DNA of 57,531 nt from assembly GCA_016188005.1 (NCBI GenBank), contig JACPIQ010000016.1, forward strand, positions 1-57,531, read 5' to 3'. Below, in pieces: positions 17,185 to 26,048 of the stretch (the stretch's first letter is position 1; every line of letters begins with the position of its first letter). The notes under the pieces were generated by a model. That model made no database searches. It worked only from the letters and a program-made list of their open reading frames with translations, and was not told the origin of the DNA. A program made the translations under genes and the position numbers. Source of the DNA: Candidatus Rokuibacteriota bacterium. Its GTDB lineage: Bacteria; Methylomirabilota; Methylomirabilia; Rokubacteriales; CSP1-6.

Positions 17185-18153
17185 TCAGGGCGTGAAGGCC
17201 TCGAGCACGTCGGTGCGCCCCGGACCGGGGCGCGTGGCCCCGGCCGGGAGGTAGACCTGCCCGCCCACCACGGCGGCGCCCATCCCGTGCCGCGGGGTGG
17301 GCATCGGCGCCCGGGCCGTCCAGCGGTCGGCGGCGGGATCGTACGCCTCGACGGCTTCGACGATGCGGAAGGACAGTTCCCCGCCGAAGACCAGCACCCT
17401 GCCGGCGGCCGCGGCCGCGGCGAGCCCGCCGCGCGGCAACGGCAGCGGCTGGCCCGTGCGCCACGAGTCGGTGGAGGGATCGTAGATCTCGAGGCTCCCG
17501 TACTGCTCGCCGAGGAATGACGCGCGCCCACCGATCACATAGACCTTGCCGCCCAGGGCGGTCGCAGCCAGGTGGTCGCGGGCGGTAGGCATGGGGTTGG
17601 CGCGACTCCACCGGTCCGTCGCCGGGTCGTACACCTCGTGGGCGCTCACGGGGCGTTCGGCTGCGCCCCCGAGGGCGTGGATCCTGCCGCCGAGGGCCAC
17701 GGCAACCAGCCCGCCGCGGGCGGTGGGCATCGAGGCGCGCTCCCGCCACGCATTGGTGGCCGGATCGTATTCGAAGAGCGCGTCGGAGGCCGTCCAGGAG
17801 ACGCGGCCGCTGTAGCCGCCCATCACGTAGATCTTCCCGCCGACGCTCGCGGCCGCCGGGTGGTGGAGCGGCGCGGGGAGCGGCGCCCGGCCCTCCCAGC
17901 GCTTCGCGACGGGATCGTAGGCCTCGACGACGTCGCTGGCCTCGAACGCCTCGCCGAACCCGCCGATCACGTACACCTTGCCGCCGGCCTCGGCCACCGC
18001 CACCTCCTGGCGCGCCGTGGGCATCGGCGCCAGCGTGGTCCAGCCGCCGGGAGAGGAGTCCTCTGGGGCCGGGGACGACGTCGTGATGCCGCAGCCTCCC
18101 AGCACGGCGAGCAGCAGGCCCCAGCGGAGTATGCGATCGAGCAAACCCTTCAT
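17185..18153 (-). CDS. Kelch-repeat lipoprotein (beta-propeller)
   Basis: A 322-residue exported protein. The signal ends in AVLGGC, so it is probably lipid-anchored. At least six kelch repeats of about 48 residues follow, each with the GGKVYVIGG core, a downstream YDPATDRW strand and a PMPTAR turn, enough for one six-bladed propeller. Such propellers bind partners or glycans in the periplasm or outside; no catalytic residues stand out. It is upstream of the small lipoprotein gene in the same direction and diverges from the HAF-repeat gene. Confidence 0.85.
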   Translation of the reverse strand: MKGLLDRILRWGLLLAVLGGCGITTSSPAPEDSSPGGWTTLAPMPTARQEVAVAEAGGKVYVIGGFGEAFEASDVVEAYDPVAKRWEGRAPLPAPLHHPAAASVGGKIYVMGGYSGRVSWTASDALFEYDPATNAWRERASMPTARGGLVAVALGGRIHALGGAAERPVSAHEVYDPATDRWSRANPMPTARDHLAATALGGKVYVIGGRASFLGEQYGSLEIYDPSTDSWRTGQPLPLPRGGLAAAAAAGRVLVFGGELSFRIVEAVEAYDPAADRWTARAPMPTPRHGMGAAVVGGQVYLPAGATRPGPGRTDVLEAFTP

Positions 18154-18347
18154 GGTCGATCCCCAACGATTCTACTCCACGTCCACCGCTGTCAGCGACG
18201 CCTGTCAGCGCCCTGACGAGGGCGGCGCGGCGGCGATGGAGGGCGTCCCGACTTTCCGGCCACTTGTCGGTGTCCGCCACCTGGCAAGCCGATCGCAATG
18301 TGGGAATGCCAGGACGCGCCATGAGCTCCCCCAAGGAGGACACCGCG

Positions 18348-20183
18348 ATGTCAGCGCTCTCGATACCGGCAGTTCCTGCGCACTCGCCCCGCCGGCGCGG
18401 TGCGGCCCGCGTGATGGTCCTGCTCTTCCTCGTGCTCGCGCTGCCCATGGCCGCGCTCGCCGGCCCGCCCGTCATCACCGACCTCGGCACGCTTCCCGGA
18501 GGGATCATGAGCCTGGCCGGAAGCATGAACGCCCAGGGGCAGGTCGTGGGAGCCGGCGACACCACCCCGGGCGCCGACCTCCGCGCCTTCCTCTGGGATC
18601 CGGCGGCCGGCATGCAGAGCCTGGGAACCCTCGGGGGCGACAGCCACGCGCACGGGATCAACGGCGCGGGCCAGGTGGTCGGGAGCGCGAAGAACGCGCT
18701 GCGCCGCAACCGGGCGTTCATCTGGGACGCGGCATCGGGCATGGCAGACCTCGGCACACTACCCGACGGCTCCATCAGCGCCGCGCACGGGATCAACTCC
18801 CTCGCCCAGGTGGCTGGCGAGTCCAACCTCGGGGGGGGCGCCACCTTCCACGGCTTCCTGTGGAGCGCGGGCGGCGGCATGCAGGATCTCGGCACGCTGC
18901 CCGGCGGCAGCTACAGCGTGGCCTACGCGGTCAACGACGCGGGGCAGGTCGTCGGCGAGGCCGATGCGCCGGATGCCGCGACGGGCGACCTCATCACGCG
19001 CGCATTCCTCTGGGATCCGGTGAGCGGCATGCGGGATCTGGGCACGTTGCCCGGCGGGCGCTCCTCCGTGGCGCGGTGGATCAACGCCGACGGCCAGGTC
19101 GTCGGCTGGAGCGAGACGGCCGCCGGCGGCCTGCGCGCCTTCCTCTGGGACGCGGTCTCGGGCATGCAGGACCTCGGCACGTTGCCCGGCGGCACCGAGA
19201 GCCGCGCTTACGGCGTGAACGAGGCAAGCCAGGTGGTGGGCGAAGCCGTGCTGTCCGACGGTCTCACGACCGTGGCCTTCTTGTGGGACCGGACGGGTGG
19301 CATGCAGGCTCTGGGAACGCTGCCTGGCGGCCGCCGGAGCGCAGCGTACGCGATCAACGACGCCGGACAGGTCCTGGGCCAGGCCGATACCCCGGTCGGG
19401 ACCGATCGCGCCGTGCGCTGGCAGCTCAACCGGCCGCCGTCCGCGAGCAGCCAGGCCGTGACCACGCTGCAGGAGACGCCGGTTCAGATCGGGCTCACCG
19501 CCACCGATCCCGACGGTGATGCATTGACCTTCACGGTGCTCGCAGCGCCAGCCCACGGCAGCCTCGCCGGCACGCCGCCGACCGTCACCTACACGCCGGC
19601 GCCCGGATACTCGGGCAGCGACGGCTTCACCTTCGGCGTGAGCGACGGGCTCTCGACAAGCGACGTCGCCACGGTCAGCATCACGGTGAGCCCTGGCGCC
19701 CCGGCGCCGTCCCCACCGGGGCGCATGCATGGGGAGGGATACGTCGAGTCCGACGGCATGCGCCATCACTTCGAGTTCAGCGTTCGGACGGGCGCCGCGG
19801 GGGAGCCGTCAGGGCGGCTGCGCTACCGCGCCCATCCGCGCCGCCACGGCGGGACGCACGGGGTCGAGCCGGCATCCGTGGGCGCGCGGGGCAACCGCTT
19901 CGTGGTGACGGCCGTCGCCGCCGCGACATTCTCCAACGACCCCGCTTTCAGGCCGGGGCGCCGGCCGGAGCCCGCGGCGGACACGGTCGTGTTCAGCGGG
20001 ATCGGCAGCTGGAACGGCGTGCCCGGTCACACGTTCGAGGCGAGGGCCACGGATGCAGGCGAGCCGGGACGCGCGCGGGATACCTTCGCGCTCACCATCA
20101 CCGCCCCCGACGGCTCCGTCGTCGCCAGCCTCGGCGGCACATTGGCGGGTGGGAACATCCAGTCGAAGCGACCGAAGCGGTAG
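18348..20183 (+). CDS. HAF-repeat exported protein with Ig-like domain
   Basis: A 611-residue secreted protein. The signal peptide lies around residues 22-39 (MVLLFLVLALPMAALAG). Seven HAF repeats of about 48 residues follow, each with DLGTLPGG, INDAGQVVGEA and AFLWD, reaching about residue 360. Then comes a cadherin/VCBS-like Ig domain (TATDPDGDALTF and YTPAPGYSGSDGFTF), and a C-terminal domain with GEGYVESDGMRHHFEFSVR and FSGIGSWNGVPGH. AAGGAGGA precedes the start at 18348; two upstream in-frame ATGs lack such a site. The role is unknown; surface or extracellular location is inferred. The repeated DNA is prone to recombination. Confidence 0.85.
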   Translation: MSALSIPAVPAHSPRRRGAARVMVLLFLVLALPMAALAGPPVITDLGTLPGGIMSLAGSMNAQGQVVGAGDTTPGADLRAFLWDPAAGMQSLGTLGGDSHAHGINGAGQVVGSAKNALRRNRAFIWDAASGMADLGTLPDGSISAAHGINSLAQVAGESNLGGGATFHGFLWSAGGGMQDLGTLPGGSYSVAYAVNDAGQVVGEADAPDAATGDLITRAFLWDPVSGMRDLGTLPGGRSSVARWINADGQVVGWSETAAGGLRAFLWDAVSGMQDLGTLPGGTESRAYGVNEASQVVGEAVLSDGLTTVAFLWDRTGGMQALGTLPGGRRSAAYAINDAGQVLGQADTPVGTDRAVRWQLNRPPSASSQAVTTLQETPVQIGLTATDPDGDALTFTVLAAPAHGSLAGTPPTVTYTPAPGYSGSDGFTFGVSDGLSTSDVATVSITVSPGAPAPSPPGRMHGEGYVESDGMRHHFEFSVRTGAAGEPSGRLRYRAHPRRHGGTHGVEPASVGARGNRFVVTAVAAATFSNDPAFRPGRRPEPAADTVVFSGIGSWNGVPGHTFEARATDAGEPGRARDTFALTITAPDGSVVASLGGTLAGGNIQSKRPKR

Positions 20184-20192
20184 GGCGGCCTG

Positions 20193-20495
20193 CTACGGCG
20201 TCGAGATGGCCTGGGCGGCCTCGGCCTGGGCCTGCGCCGCCTTGGCCTTCCACATGGCGTTGGCGTGGTCGATCTTGGCCCTGGCGTCGCTGTGATGCGC
20301 CTTCGACTGCGCGACGAGCTTCTTCGCCTCATCCACGAGGGCCCGGGCCTCCGGCGAGAGCTTCATGGCCTCGGCCCGCTTGATCGCGTCCTCCGCGCCC
20401 TTGACCTGCACCGGGCAGTTCCAGGCCTCGGCCGGGCCGAGGCTTCCCGCCATCACGACGGCAACGATGCCGGCAGCTGTCGCCACACGCTTCAT
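20193..20495 (-). CDS. Small exported helical protein, unknown
   Basis: A 100-residue protein with a signal peptide (residues 1-24, ending SLGPAEA) and a charged helical mature region rich in Ala, Lys and Glu with a single Cys after WN. I do not recognise the family. The ATG overlaps the stop of the Phd-like gene as ATGA, so the two could be coupled, although their roles look unrelated. It converges with the HAF-repeat gene, with 9 bp between stops. Confidence 0.6.
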   Translation of the reverse strand: MKRVATAAGIVAVVMAGSLGPAEAWNCPVQVKGAEDAIKRAEAMKLSPEARALVDEAKKLVAQSKAHHSDARAKIDHANAMWKAKAAQAQAEAAQAISTP

Positions 20496-20806
20496 GCACT
20501 CCTCCTCGGCGGGGCGCCGCGGCCGGCGCGGCGTCGCGGCCTGTCGAGCCGGGAACCGGTCCAGGTCGAGCGCAGTGCTTCCCGGTCCTTCGCGTCCAGC
20601 ACCGGAGACACGACATCCCCCCTGATTCGCCCGCTGGACTTCAGGGCTCCCAACCAGCGTTCCGGCGGGCGCCCGGCCGAGGGAGGCACCACTTCGGCGA
20701 CCGCCTCTCCGAACCGAGTGATGAGGACCGGCTTCCGCGTCCCGCGAACGCGATCGAGGACGGCGAGACAGGTCGTCTTGAACTTCGAGATCGAGATTTC
20801 CTCCAC
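20492..20806 (-). CDS. Phd/YefM-type antitoxin with atypical C-terminus
   Basis: A GTG-started 104-residue protein. The N-terminal fold EISISKFKTTCLAVLDRVR plus KPVLITRFGEAVAEVVP is a clear Phd/YefM DNA-binding domain. Normal members end soon after the conserved DxVSPVL/EALR segment, which here is at about residues 65-80; the last 24 residues are Arg-rich and look like read-through into neighbouring sequence. No PIN or Doc toxin follows, so the antitoxin is an orphan or a relic. It starts 22 bp after the HEPN-like gene. Confidence 0.7.
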   Translation of the reverse strand: MEEISISKFKTTCLAVLDRVRGTRKPVLITRFGEAVAEVVPPSAGRPPERWLGALKSSGRIRGDVVSPVLDAKDREALRSTWTGSRLDRPRRRAGRGAPPRRSA

Positions 20807-20828
20807 GCGCAGGCCCCCCTGGGGTCTG

Positions 20829-21197
20829 TCAGAGCCTGGGCACCACGAAGTCTCGGATCTTCACCATCTCGTCACGCAGGTCTACAACATCAGCCCCGGT
20901 CGGCTTCCACATGTCGTAGCGGGCTGACCGGGAGTCATCCTTGAGTTGCCTGTACGAGTCGTGAACGTCTGTGCTGCTCTTCAAGACTGAGAGTCGCTCG
21001 AACGCCTTGTCCATGTCACCGTATCCCGAGATGTTCGTGTACCCGTACCTCGCCATCAACGCCCGCAGGTAGTGCAAGGCCGAGTAGAAGGCGGCGGTAG
21101 CAGCCCAGTCCAAGTACGGGGACTGGGCCAGGTCAAAGGTCGCGAGATACGCCTCGTTGTGCTGTGCCTGTTGAAGGTGCTGCTCCTTCGTGGGCAT
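20829..21197 (-). CDS. HEPN-like small protein
   Basis: A 122-residue all-helical protein with the pattern QAQHNEAYLATF, PYLDWAATAAFYSALHYL, and a late YRQLKDDSRSARYDMW segment seen in small HEPN-domain proteins. The classical RNase motif R-x4-6-H is not present; the R-SARY position has no His, so catalysis is uncertain. HEPN proteins often act as toxins or as defence modules. It sits between an unknown gene and a Phd-type antitoxin gene, all leftward. Confidence 0.6.
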   Translation of the reverse strand: MPTKEQHLQQAQHNEAYLATFDLAQSPYLDWAATAAFYSALHYLRALMARYGYTNISGYGDMDKAFERLSVLKSSTDVHDSYRQLKDDSRSARYDMWKPTGADVVDLRDEMVKIRDFVVPRL

Positions 21198-21215
21198 CCC
21201 AGGCGGAAGCCAGCA

Positions 21216-21695
21216 CTATTCTTCCGGGCGGTACATCACCACCCGGCCTTGCAGGTCATCCGGGACCAGCGCTCCAGCCCCGCTTTGGTCGAGCGCGACG
21301 ACGTTGAAGTCGAAAGTCATGTCCGGGTACTGCGCCATCAGGGCTCGCTCTCTCGCGTAGATCGCCTTGCGGACAACCTTGTCGCGGTGCCTGATGAATG
21401 TCCACACCAAGTTGGAATGGGGCTCCTTCGCGTGGGTCACGGCGACAACATCCGGAACCCCGAGGACGCTCCGTGCAAAGTCAACCAGTGCGGACTCCGC
21501 GTCGTTTGGCTGCGCGTGCGTGGCCGCTGGATGCGCGACAACGCCGCAGAAGTCGGAGGCCCCGATGGGCCGATAAGTCGACGGTAGGGCCTGGAGGATG
21601 TCCTCCTCGCCTGAAGACGTGGCGGTTACTCGCCGGGCGAACACGAAGCCGATGCTGTCAATGGCTCGGTGTTCGCAAGTGGCGTCGGTGCTCAT
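21216..21695 (-). CDS. Unknown protein, 159 residues
   Basis: I do not recognise this protein. It is soluble, with mixed alpha/beta character, a central block VVAVTHAKEPHSNLVWTFIR and DMTFDFNVVALDQ near the C-terminus; this resembles the layout of small proteins that handle user-annotated 'hypothetical' partners in defence-like clusters but gives no function. Its ATG overlaps the stop of the upstream DUF6941-like gene (ATGA), so the two are co-translated. The HEPN-like gene follows after 18 bp. Confidence 0.6.
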   Translation of the reverse strand: MSTDATCEHRAIDSIGFVFARRVTATSSGEEDILQALPSTYRPIGASDFCGVVAHPAATHAQPNDAESALVDFARSVLGVPDVVAVTHAKEPHSNLVWTFIRHRDKVVRKAIYARERALMAQYPDMTFDFNVVALDQSGAGALVPDDLQGRVVMYRPEE

Positions 21696-22084
21696 TTCTC
21701 GCCTCGCTTCTGGAGGAACAAGGCCCCTCTCATGATGTCCCTGTCGTTGTAGCGCAAGACGAGCGCGTACTCCCCGTCGGCCGGGAACTCAACCGCGGAG
21801 AGCGTGTAAGTCCCTTGCATCGAGTGGACGGCCTCACGTCCTGACTCGATTGGCTCTAGCTCCATCAGGCCGGTTCCATCCGGCTTGAGAAGTCTGAGTC
21901 CGACACGCCCTGGACCCGGAATCTGACACTTCCAGTAGATCGACAGCATCGGATGGACTGCTGGGAACTGAGCCGCCCAGATCCGGTCAAAGATCCCGTA
22001 CAGCGTGATTTTCCCGCTCGGATCGCGGGCAACAGCGTCACATGTCAGGAGGGCCTGTCCGACGGGCTCATTCGCCATGCCCAT
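21692..22084 (-). CDS. DUF6941-like protein
   Basis: A 130-residue beta-rich protein. The motifs ALLTCDAVARDPSGKITLYG and FDRIWAAQFPAVHP resemble the DUF6941 family of unknown function, whose members read like a C2/Ig-type sandwich. Two ATGs (22084 and 22078) are possible; neither has a strong ribosome site. It is the first gene of the leftward string that leads to the HEPN-like and Phd-like genes and lies close to the IS21 insertion, which may have cut off its original promoter region. Confidence 0.55.
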   Translation of the reverse strand: MGMANEPVGQALLTCDAVARDPSGKITLYGIFDRIWAAQFPAVHPMLSIYWKCQIPGPGRVGLRLLKPDGTGLMELEPIESGREAVHSMQGTYTLSAVEFPADGEYALVLRYNDRDIMRGALFLQKRGEK

Positions 22085-22493
22085 TCACCGTACCAGAATT
22101 GGGGGTTCCCCCCAACACATGTCCCTGCGTTTCGCGGAACCACCTGTCGGCTGTCCGTGGGAGCATAGCTCTCTCAACCGGGCTTCGCAACGGGGCCACC
22201 GCCTGATCGCACGGGCGCGCCACCTGCCCGCGCTCACTCTCTGGTGGAGCTTGTCCTCTAGGCTGTCCCCACGGGAGTGTCTCGAACCGGATACACCCGG
22301 CGCCCGTCTCCTGCCGCGACGCGCCTCCCTCCTCCTTTCGCAGGAACAGCCGAGAGGCCGCCCCGAGCGCCGCCCCGCCCCCACCCACCGCGGCGCCGTC
22401 CAGCTTCGCCCCGTGCTCCACGGCCTGGAGATAGCCGAACACTTCCGGACGGGTGACGTACTGCCGGCCCCCAAATGACGACCGGTAGGCCGG
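22068..22493 (-). pseudogene. Possible gene remnant cut by the IS21 element
   Basis: This 409-bp gap before the IS has one leftward frame that reads like protein directly up to the IS end: VTRPEVFGYLQAVEHGAKL, then a Gly/Ala stretch and RLFLRKEEG. It has no start codon before the IS boundary at 22494, and its tail overlaps the DUF6941-like gene. I read it as the C-terminal end of a disrupted gene of unknown type. Chance openness in GC-rich DNA is a real alternative. Confidence 0.3.
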
Positions 22494-22553
22494 TGTCGGT
22501 TTTCAGAAGGTAGGGACCCTTTCGGCGTGAATTGTTCAGAAGTATGGGACCCC
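22494..22553 (+). repeat. IS21 left end: two terminal repeats
   Basis: Outer repeat 22494-22519 starts TGTCGGTTTTCAG and ends GGGACCC. Inner repeat 22533-22553 reads TGTTCAGAAG then TATGGGACCCC. Both share TTCAGAAG..GGGACCC, the likely IstA binding sites. Confidence 0.85.
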
Positions 22554-22650
22554 GAGATCTGAAGATTTTCAAAAGCATTCCCCCCCTTGCGTGACCTTCG
22601 GGCTATGACCCTCTCGGCCCCCGCTGGGCCTGGACTATCGCGAGGTCACG

Positions 22651-24194
22651 ATGCTCGAGGTCAAAGAGGTCCTGCGGCTCTGGCTGACCGGCGTCCGCAA
22701 GAAGCGGATCGCCGCGTCAAAACGGTCCGGCGGTACCTGCGCGCCGCGCAGGAGCATGGGCTGACGATCGCCGCCAGTCCCGACCAGCTGGACGACGGCC
22801 TGCTCGCCGCCGTTGTCAGCACGGTCCAGCCGGGTACGGGGCGCCCCCATGGCGACGGCTGGGCCGCGTGCGCGGCCCAACGCGACGTCATCGAGCGGTA
22901 CTTGCGCGCCGACGTGCGGCTGTCCAAGATCCGCACGCTGCTCCGGCGCCAGGGCGTGATGATCAGTTACCCGACGCTCCGGCGCTTCGCCATGGAGGAA
23001 CTCGGCTGGGGCCGCGCCGCGCCGACAATCCCCCTGGCGGACTGCGGCCCCGGTGAAGAGGTCCAGCTCGACACCGGCTGGATGACGCACATCGCGCCCG
23101 ACGCGCTGGGCCGGCGCCGGCGCTTCCGGGCGTGGATCTTCACCGCGGTCCTGTCCCGCTACCGGTTCGTCTATCCCGTATGGCGCGAGACCACCGAAAC
23201 AGCGATCGAGGCCTGCGAGGCCGCCTGGGCGTTCTTCCACGGCGTCTACCGCGTCCTGATCCCCGACAACACGAAGACGATCGTCCAGCGCGCGGATCCC
23301 CTCGAGCCTCGGCTCACCCCCGCCTTTCTGGAGTACGCCCAAGCGCGCGGCTTCGTCATCGACCCCACACGCGTGCGTCGGCCGCGGGACAAGGCCCGCG
23401 TGGAGCGCGCGGTGCCGACCGTCCGCGACGACTGCTTCGCCGGGGAAGTGTTGCTCGATCTCGCCCAGGCGCGCGCGCATGCCGTGCAGTGGTGCCGCGA
23501 GGACTATGGCCTGCGGCGCCACAGTCGCACGCTGCGCCCCCCGCGCGAGCACTTCGAGGCCGTCGAGCAGCCCGCGCTGCGCCCGGCCCCCACCACGGTC
23601 TACGACATCCCGCTCTGGTGCGAGCCCAAGGTCGGTCGGGATCAGCATGCCCAGGTGGCCCGCGGGCTGTACTCGCTGCCGACCCCGTATGTCGGCCATA
23701 CCCTGCGGGCCCGCGCCGACGCCACCACCGTCCGCTTCTACGTCGGCGCGGTCTGCGTCAAGGTCCACCCCCGCGTCGCGCCGGGCCAGCGCGCCTTCGA
23801 TCGCGCCGATTTCCCCGTCGACAAGACGATCTACGCCCTGCGTGACGTCGAGAGCCTGGCCCGCCGGGCCGAGGGCCACGGCCCCGCTGTCGGCCAGTTC
23901 GCCCGCGCCCTGCTGGCCGGGGACTTGCCCTGGACCCGGATGCGCCAGGCCTACGCCCTCCTCGGCTTGGTGCGGCGCTATGGCGACGCGCGTGTCAACG
24001 CCACGTGTGAGACCGCGCTCGCCGCCGAGATGCTCAGCGTCCACCGCCTCGCCCGGCTCCTCGCACTCGCGACGCCGCCCACCCCGCCGCCCCCGGCGCG
24101 CGTGCTGCCGCTCGCGCGGTATCTGCGCCCCGCCACCCACTACGCCCTGTCGCCCCCTGCCGCGGAGCGGCGGGAAGAAGGAGATCCCGCATGA
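22651..24194 (+). pseudogene. istA: istA transposase, frameshifted near the N-terminus
   Basis: The start at 22651 follows GAGG, and the first 22 codons read MLEVKEVLRLWLTGVRKKRI, the normal IstA beginning. At about 22711-22716 the frame breaks: the first frame stops at 22764, while the rest of IstA continues in another frame from RVKTVRRYLRAAQEHGL to the end. The gap falls in the helix-turn-helix, where a few codons seem to be missing. The DDE core is otherwise intact, with VQLDTGWM, a central Asp in VLIPDNTKT and a later Glu in KARVERAVP, and the C-terminal beta-barrel follows. The frame that runs back to 22587 encodes a spurious leader. The stop overlaps istB (ATGA). A sequencing error would also explain the break. 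Confidence 0.75.
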
Positions 24195-24976
24195 CCCCCG
24201 ATCCGATCTCGACCGACCTGAAGACCGTGCTGCGTCGCCTCCGGCTCTCGCGCGTCCTCGACACGCTCCCTGAGCGCCTCATCCTCGCGCGCCAGCAGCC
24301 GCTGCCCCACCAGGACTTCCTCCTCCTCATCCTCACCGACGAGGTCACGCGCCGGGACGGCCTGGCCGCCACGCTACGGGCGCAACGGGCCGGCCTCGAC
24401 CCCGGCGCCCAGCTCGAGCACTGGGACGCCACGGCCCACGTCACCTTCGATCGCGCCCTCCTCGCCGAGCTCGTCACCCTCCGCTTCCTGGAGGCGCATC
24501 ACCACGTCGCCCTCGTCGGGCCCGTCGGCGTCGGCAAGAGCTTTCTCGCCCACGCCCTGGGCCACATCGCCTGTCGCCGCGGCCACTCCGTCCTCGCCCT
24601 CCGCACGGACGCCATGCTCAAGACTCTCAAGCACGCCCGTCTCACCCAGAGTCACGAGGCCGAACTCCGCAAGCTCCTCGCCGTCGACCTCCTGATCCTC
24701 GATGACTTTGCCCTCGATGCCATGGAGGCCCAGGAGAGCCGTGACGCCTATGAGGTCTTCCTCGAACGGGACCGCGCCGGCTCGCTCATCGTCGCCAGCA
24801 ACCGCGGGCCCGATGAATGGCTCGCCACCTTCGCCGACCCCGTCCGCGCACAGAGCGCCCTCGATCGCTTCACCAGCCGCGCCTTCGACCTCGTCATCGA
24901 GGGCGAGTCCTACCGCACCCGGCTCAAGCCCAGCCTGCCGGCCCCTGCGCGGAAGGGCCCGGCCGCCCACGGATGA
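24191..24976 (+). CDS. istB: IstB, IS21 transposition helper ATPase
   Basis: A 261-residue AAA+ ATPase related to DnaC. The Walker A motif is GPVGVGKS near residue 114, Walker B is LLILDDFALD near residue 175, and sensor sequence IVASNRGPDEW follows. IstB assembles on target DNA and stimulates IstA. It is full-length and appears intact, so it could serve related IS copies in trans. Its ATG overlaps the istA stop. Confidence 0.93.
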   Translation: MTPDPISTDLKTVLRRLRLSRVLDTLPERLILARQQPLPHQDFLLLILTDEVTRRDGLAATLRAQRAGLDPGAQLEHWDATAHVTFDRALLAELVTLRFLEAHHHVALVGPVGVGKSFLAHALGHIACRRGHSVLALRTDAMLKTLKHARLTQSHEAELRKLLAVDLLILDDFALDAMEAQESRDAYEVFLERDRAGSLIVASNRGPDEWLATFADPVRAQSALDRFTSRAFDLVIEGESYRTRLKPSLPAPARKGPAAHG

Positions 24977-25211
24977 TCTCGGCCCCCCACCGTGACCCCA
25001 CAAAAACCGTCCCCCAGGGGGATACGCAGATATGGCCCGACCTCTCCATCGCGCTCTGAGAGGCTCGTAGGCCCTGCCGCGCCTCACCGCCTCCCGCTCA
25101 CCAGCGGAGAAAGGAGTTGCATCACCCCGCGCTCCCGCTCTACAACCATCCTACGGTCGGCACCCCCGGCCGGGGTCCACCCTAACTCGTCACGTGAGGG
25201 GACGGCTCCCG

Positions 25212-25262
25212 GGGGTCCCATGTTTCTGAACAGGCCGGGTCCCATACTCCTGAAAATCGACA
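25212..25262 (-). repeat. IS21 right end: two terminal repeats
   Basis: Outer repeat 25237-25262 ends CTGAAAATCGACA and is the imperfect reverse complement of the left outer repeat. Inner repeat 25212-25232 (GGGGTCCCATG then TTTCTGAACA) matches the left inner repeat. Between istB and this end lie about 235 bp of noncoding DNA. Confidence 0.85.
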
Positions 25263-25924
25263 ACAGCCCCCGGTCACCCGCAGGGCCGGAACGAAGTGGA
25301 GGACCCCGGAGGGCGAAGCCCGGAGGGGTTGACGGGGGCGGAAGGGGCGGTACGCTGAGACATGCTGGGGACGGGCGGAACGGTTGTCTCGACGCGGGCT
25401 CGCTGGCCCGTCGGCGCGCGCGTGGTGACAGCGGCTCCGCGGCGTTGACCGCGGCCGAGCCGTGCGCGGGAGCGAGCGCGCTGGAAGCTACCGGAGAGCG
25501 TGCACGGCGACGGCCGCGGCGGAGACCGTCAGCATCACCTCACGCGCACCTTGCCTCGCGCGTGACCGCGGCCGAGGCGTGCTGCTCCACCCTGCACGCC
25601 GAAGGCCGCGCCTGAAACCGAAAGATCAACCGCGCGCGCAGCTCGCCACGCGCGAGACCGGGGCCGAGGCGTGCGGCGGAACATGCACGACGAAGGCCCC
25701 GACGCATCAAGAGACTGCCCGGGATCTACGGACATGGGTCCACCTGATGCACGGGCTCGTGGGTCTCCGGTGTGACGGTCGCCTCCGCTTGGGGGCCGCC
25801 ATCGAGGATCCCCTCTTCTCGTAAGGGACAGGGACGAGAAGGAGCGCGCCGGGCTTGGCGTTGCTCCGAGCGGCGCCACTGCTCTTGAGTTCTGGAGCGC
25901 CTCACGGAATGTGATCTGGAAAGC
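25263..25924. other. Gene-free stretch with degenerate repeats
   Basis: I find no convincing gene here. Related blocks containing ACCGCGGCCGAGGCGTGC occur near 25446, 25563 and, with changes, 25656; the second and third are also followed by similar GCACG(C/A)CGAAGGCC sequence. They look like old, diverged direct repeats of roughly 90-115 bp, perhaps debris of a mobile element. Confidence 0.4.
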
Positions 25925-26029
25925 GCCCTGACCTTCTGCTTCGCCGGGCACGAACAACACGGTCACCGGCCCCCACGGGACCCGAATCTCCAGTGGGCGG
26001 CCTTCCTGGGCGAAGCGGGTCAGGGGCAT
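25925..26029 (-). pseudogene. Fragment related to the element gene at 38908-39363
   Basis: From 26029 leftward the sequence encodes MPLTRFAQEGRPLEIRVPW and VTVLFVPGE, closely matching MPLDQYARDGAPLEVRVPW and ETVWFVPDD of the unknown protein at 38908-39363. Only about 35 residues match; similarity stops on both sides, on the right directly at the end of the aminotransferase gene. It is a truncated copy and probably not expressed as a functional protein. Confidence 0.65.
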
Positions 26030-26048
26030 GGAAAGCAGGTGGTGTGGT

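Larger units (their letters stand above)
22494..25262 (+). mobile_element. IS21-family insertion sequence, about 2.77 kb
   Basis: The element is bounded by imperfect 26-bp inverted repeats that start TGTCG and end CGACA, each followed inward by a second related repeat. It carries istA and istB in the standard overlapping order. TG/CA ends and multiple terminal repeats are typical of IS21. No target-site duplication is evident in the flanks (GGCCGG on the left, ACAGCC on the right), so the insertion is old or its flank was rearranged. The istA frameshift suggests that it is no longer autonomous. Confidence 0.88.

Noticed and set aside
16883-18895. Single 670-codon minus-strand protein spanning the lipoprotein and kelch regions
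   Set aside because: Only its last 92 codons have a lipoprotein signal and a ribosome site; the remainder is antisense or out of frame to the kelch and HAF genes.
22587-22712. Upstream start for istA at 22587
   Set aside because: The first 40 residues are unlike any IstA, while the real N-terminus is encoded in another frame from 22651.
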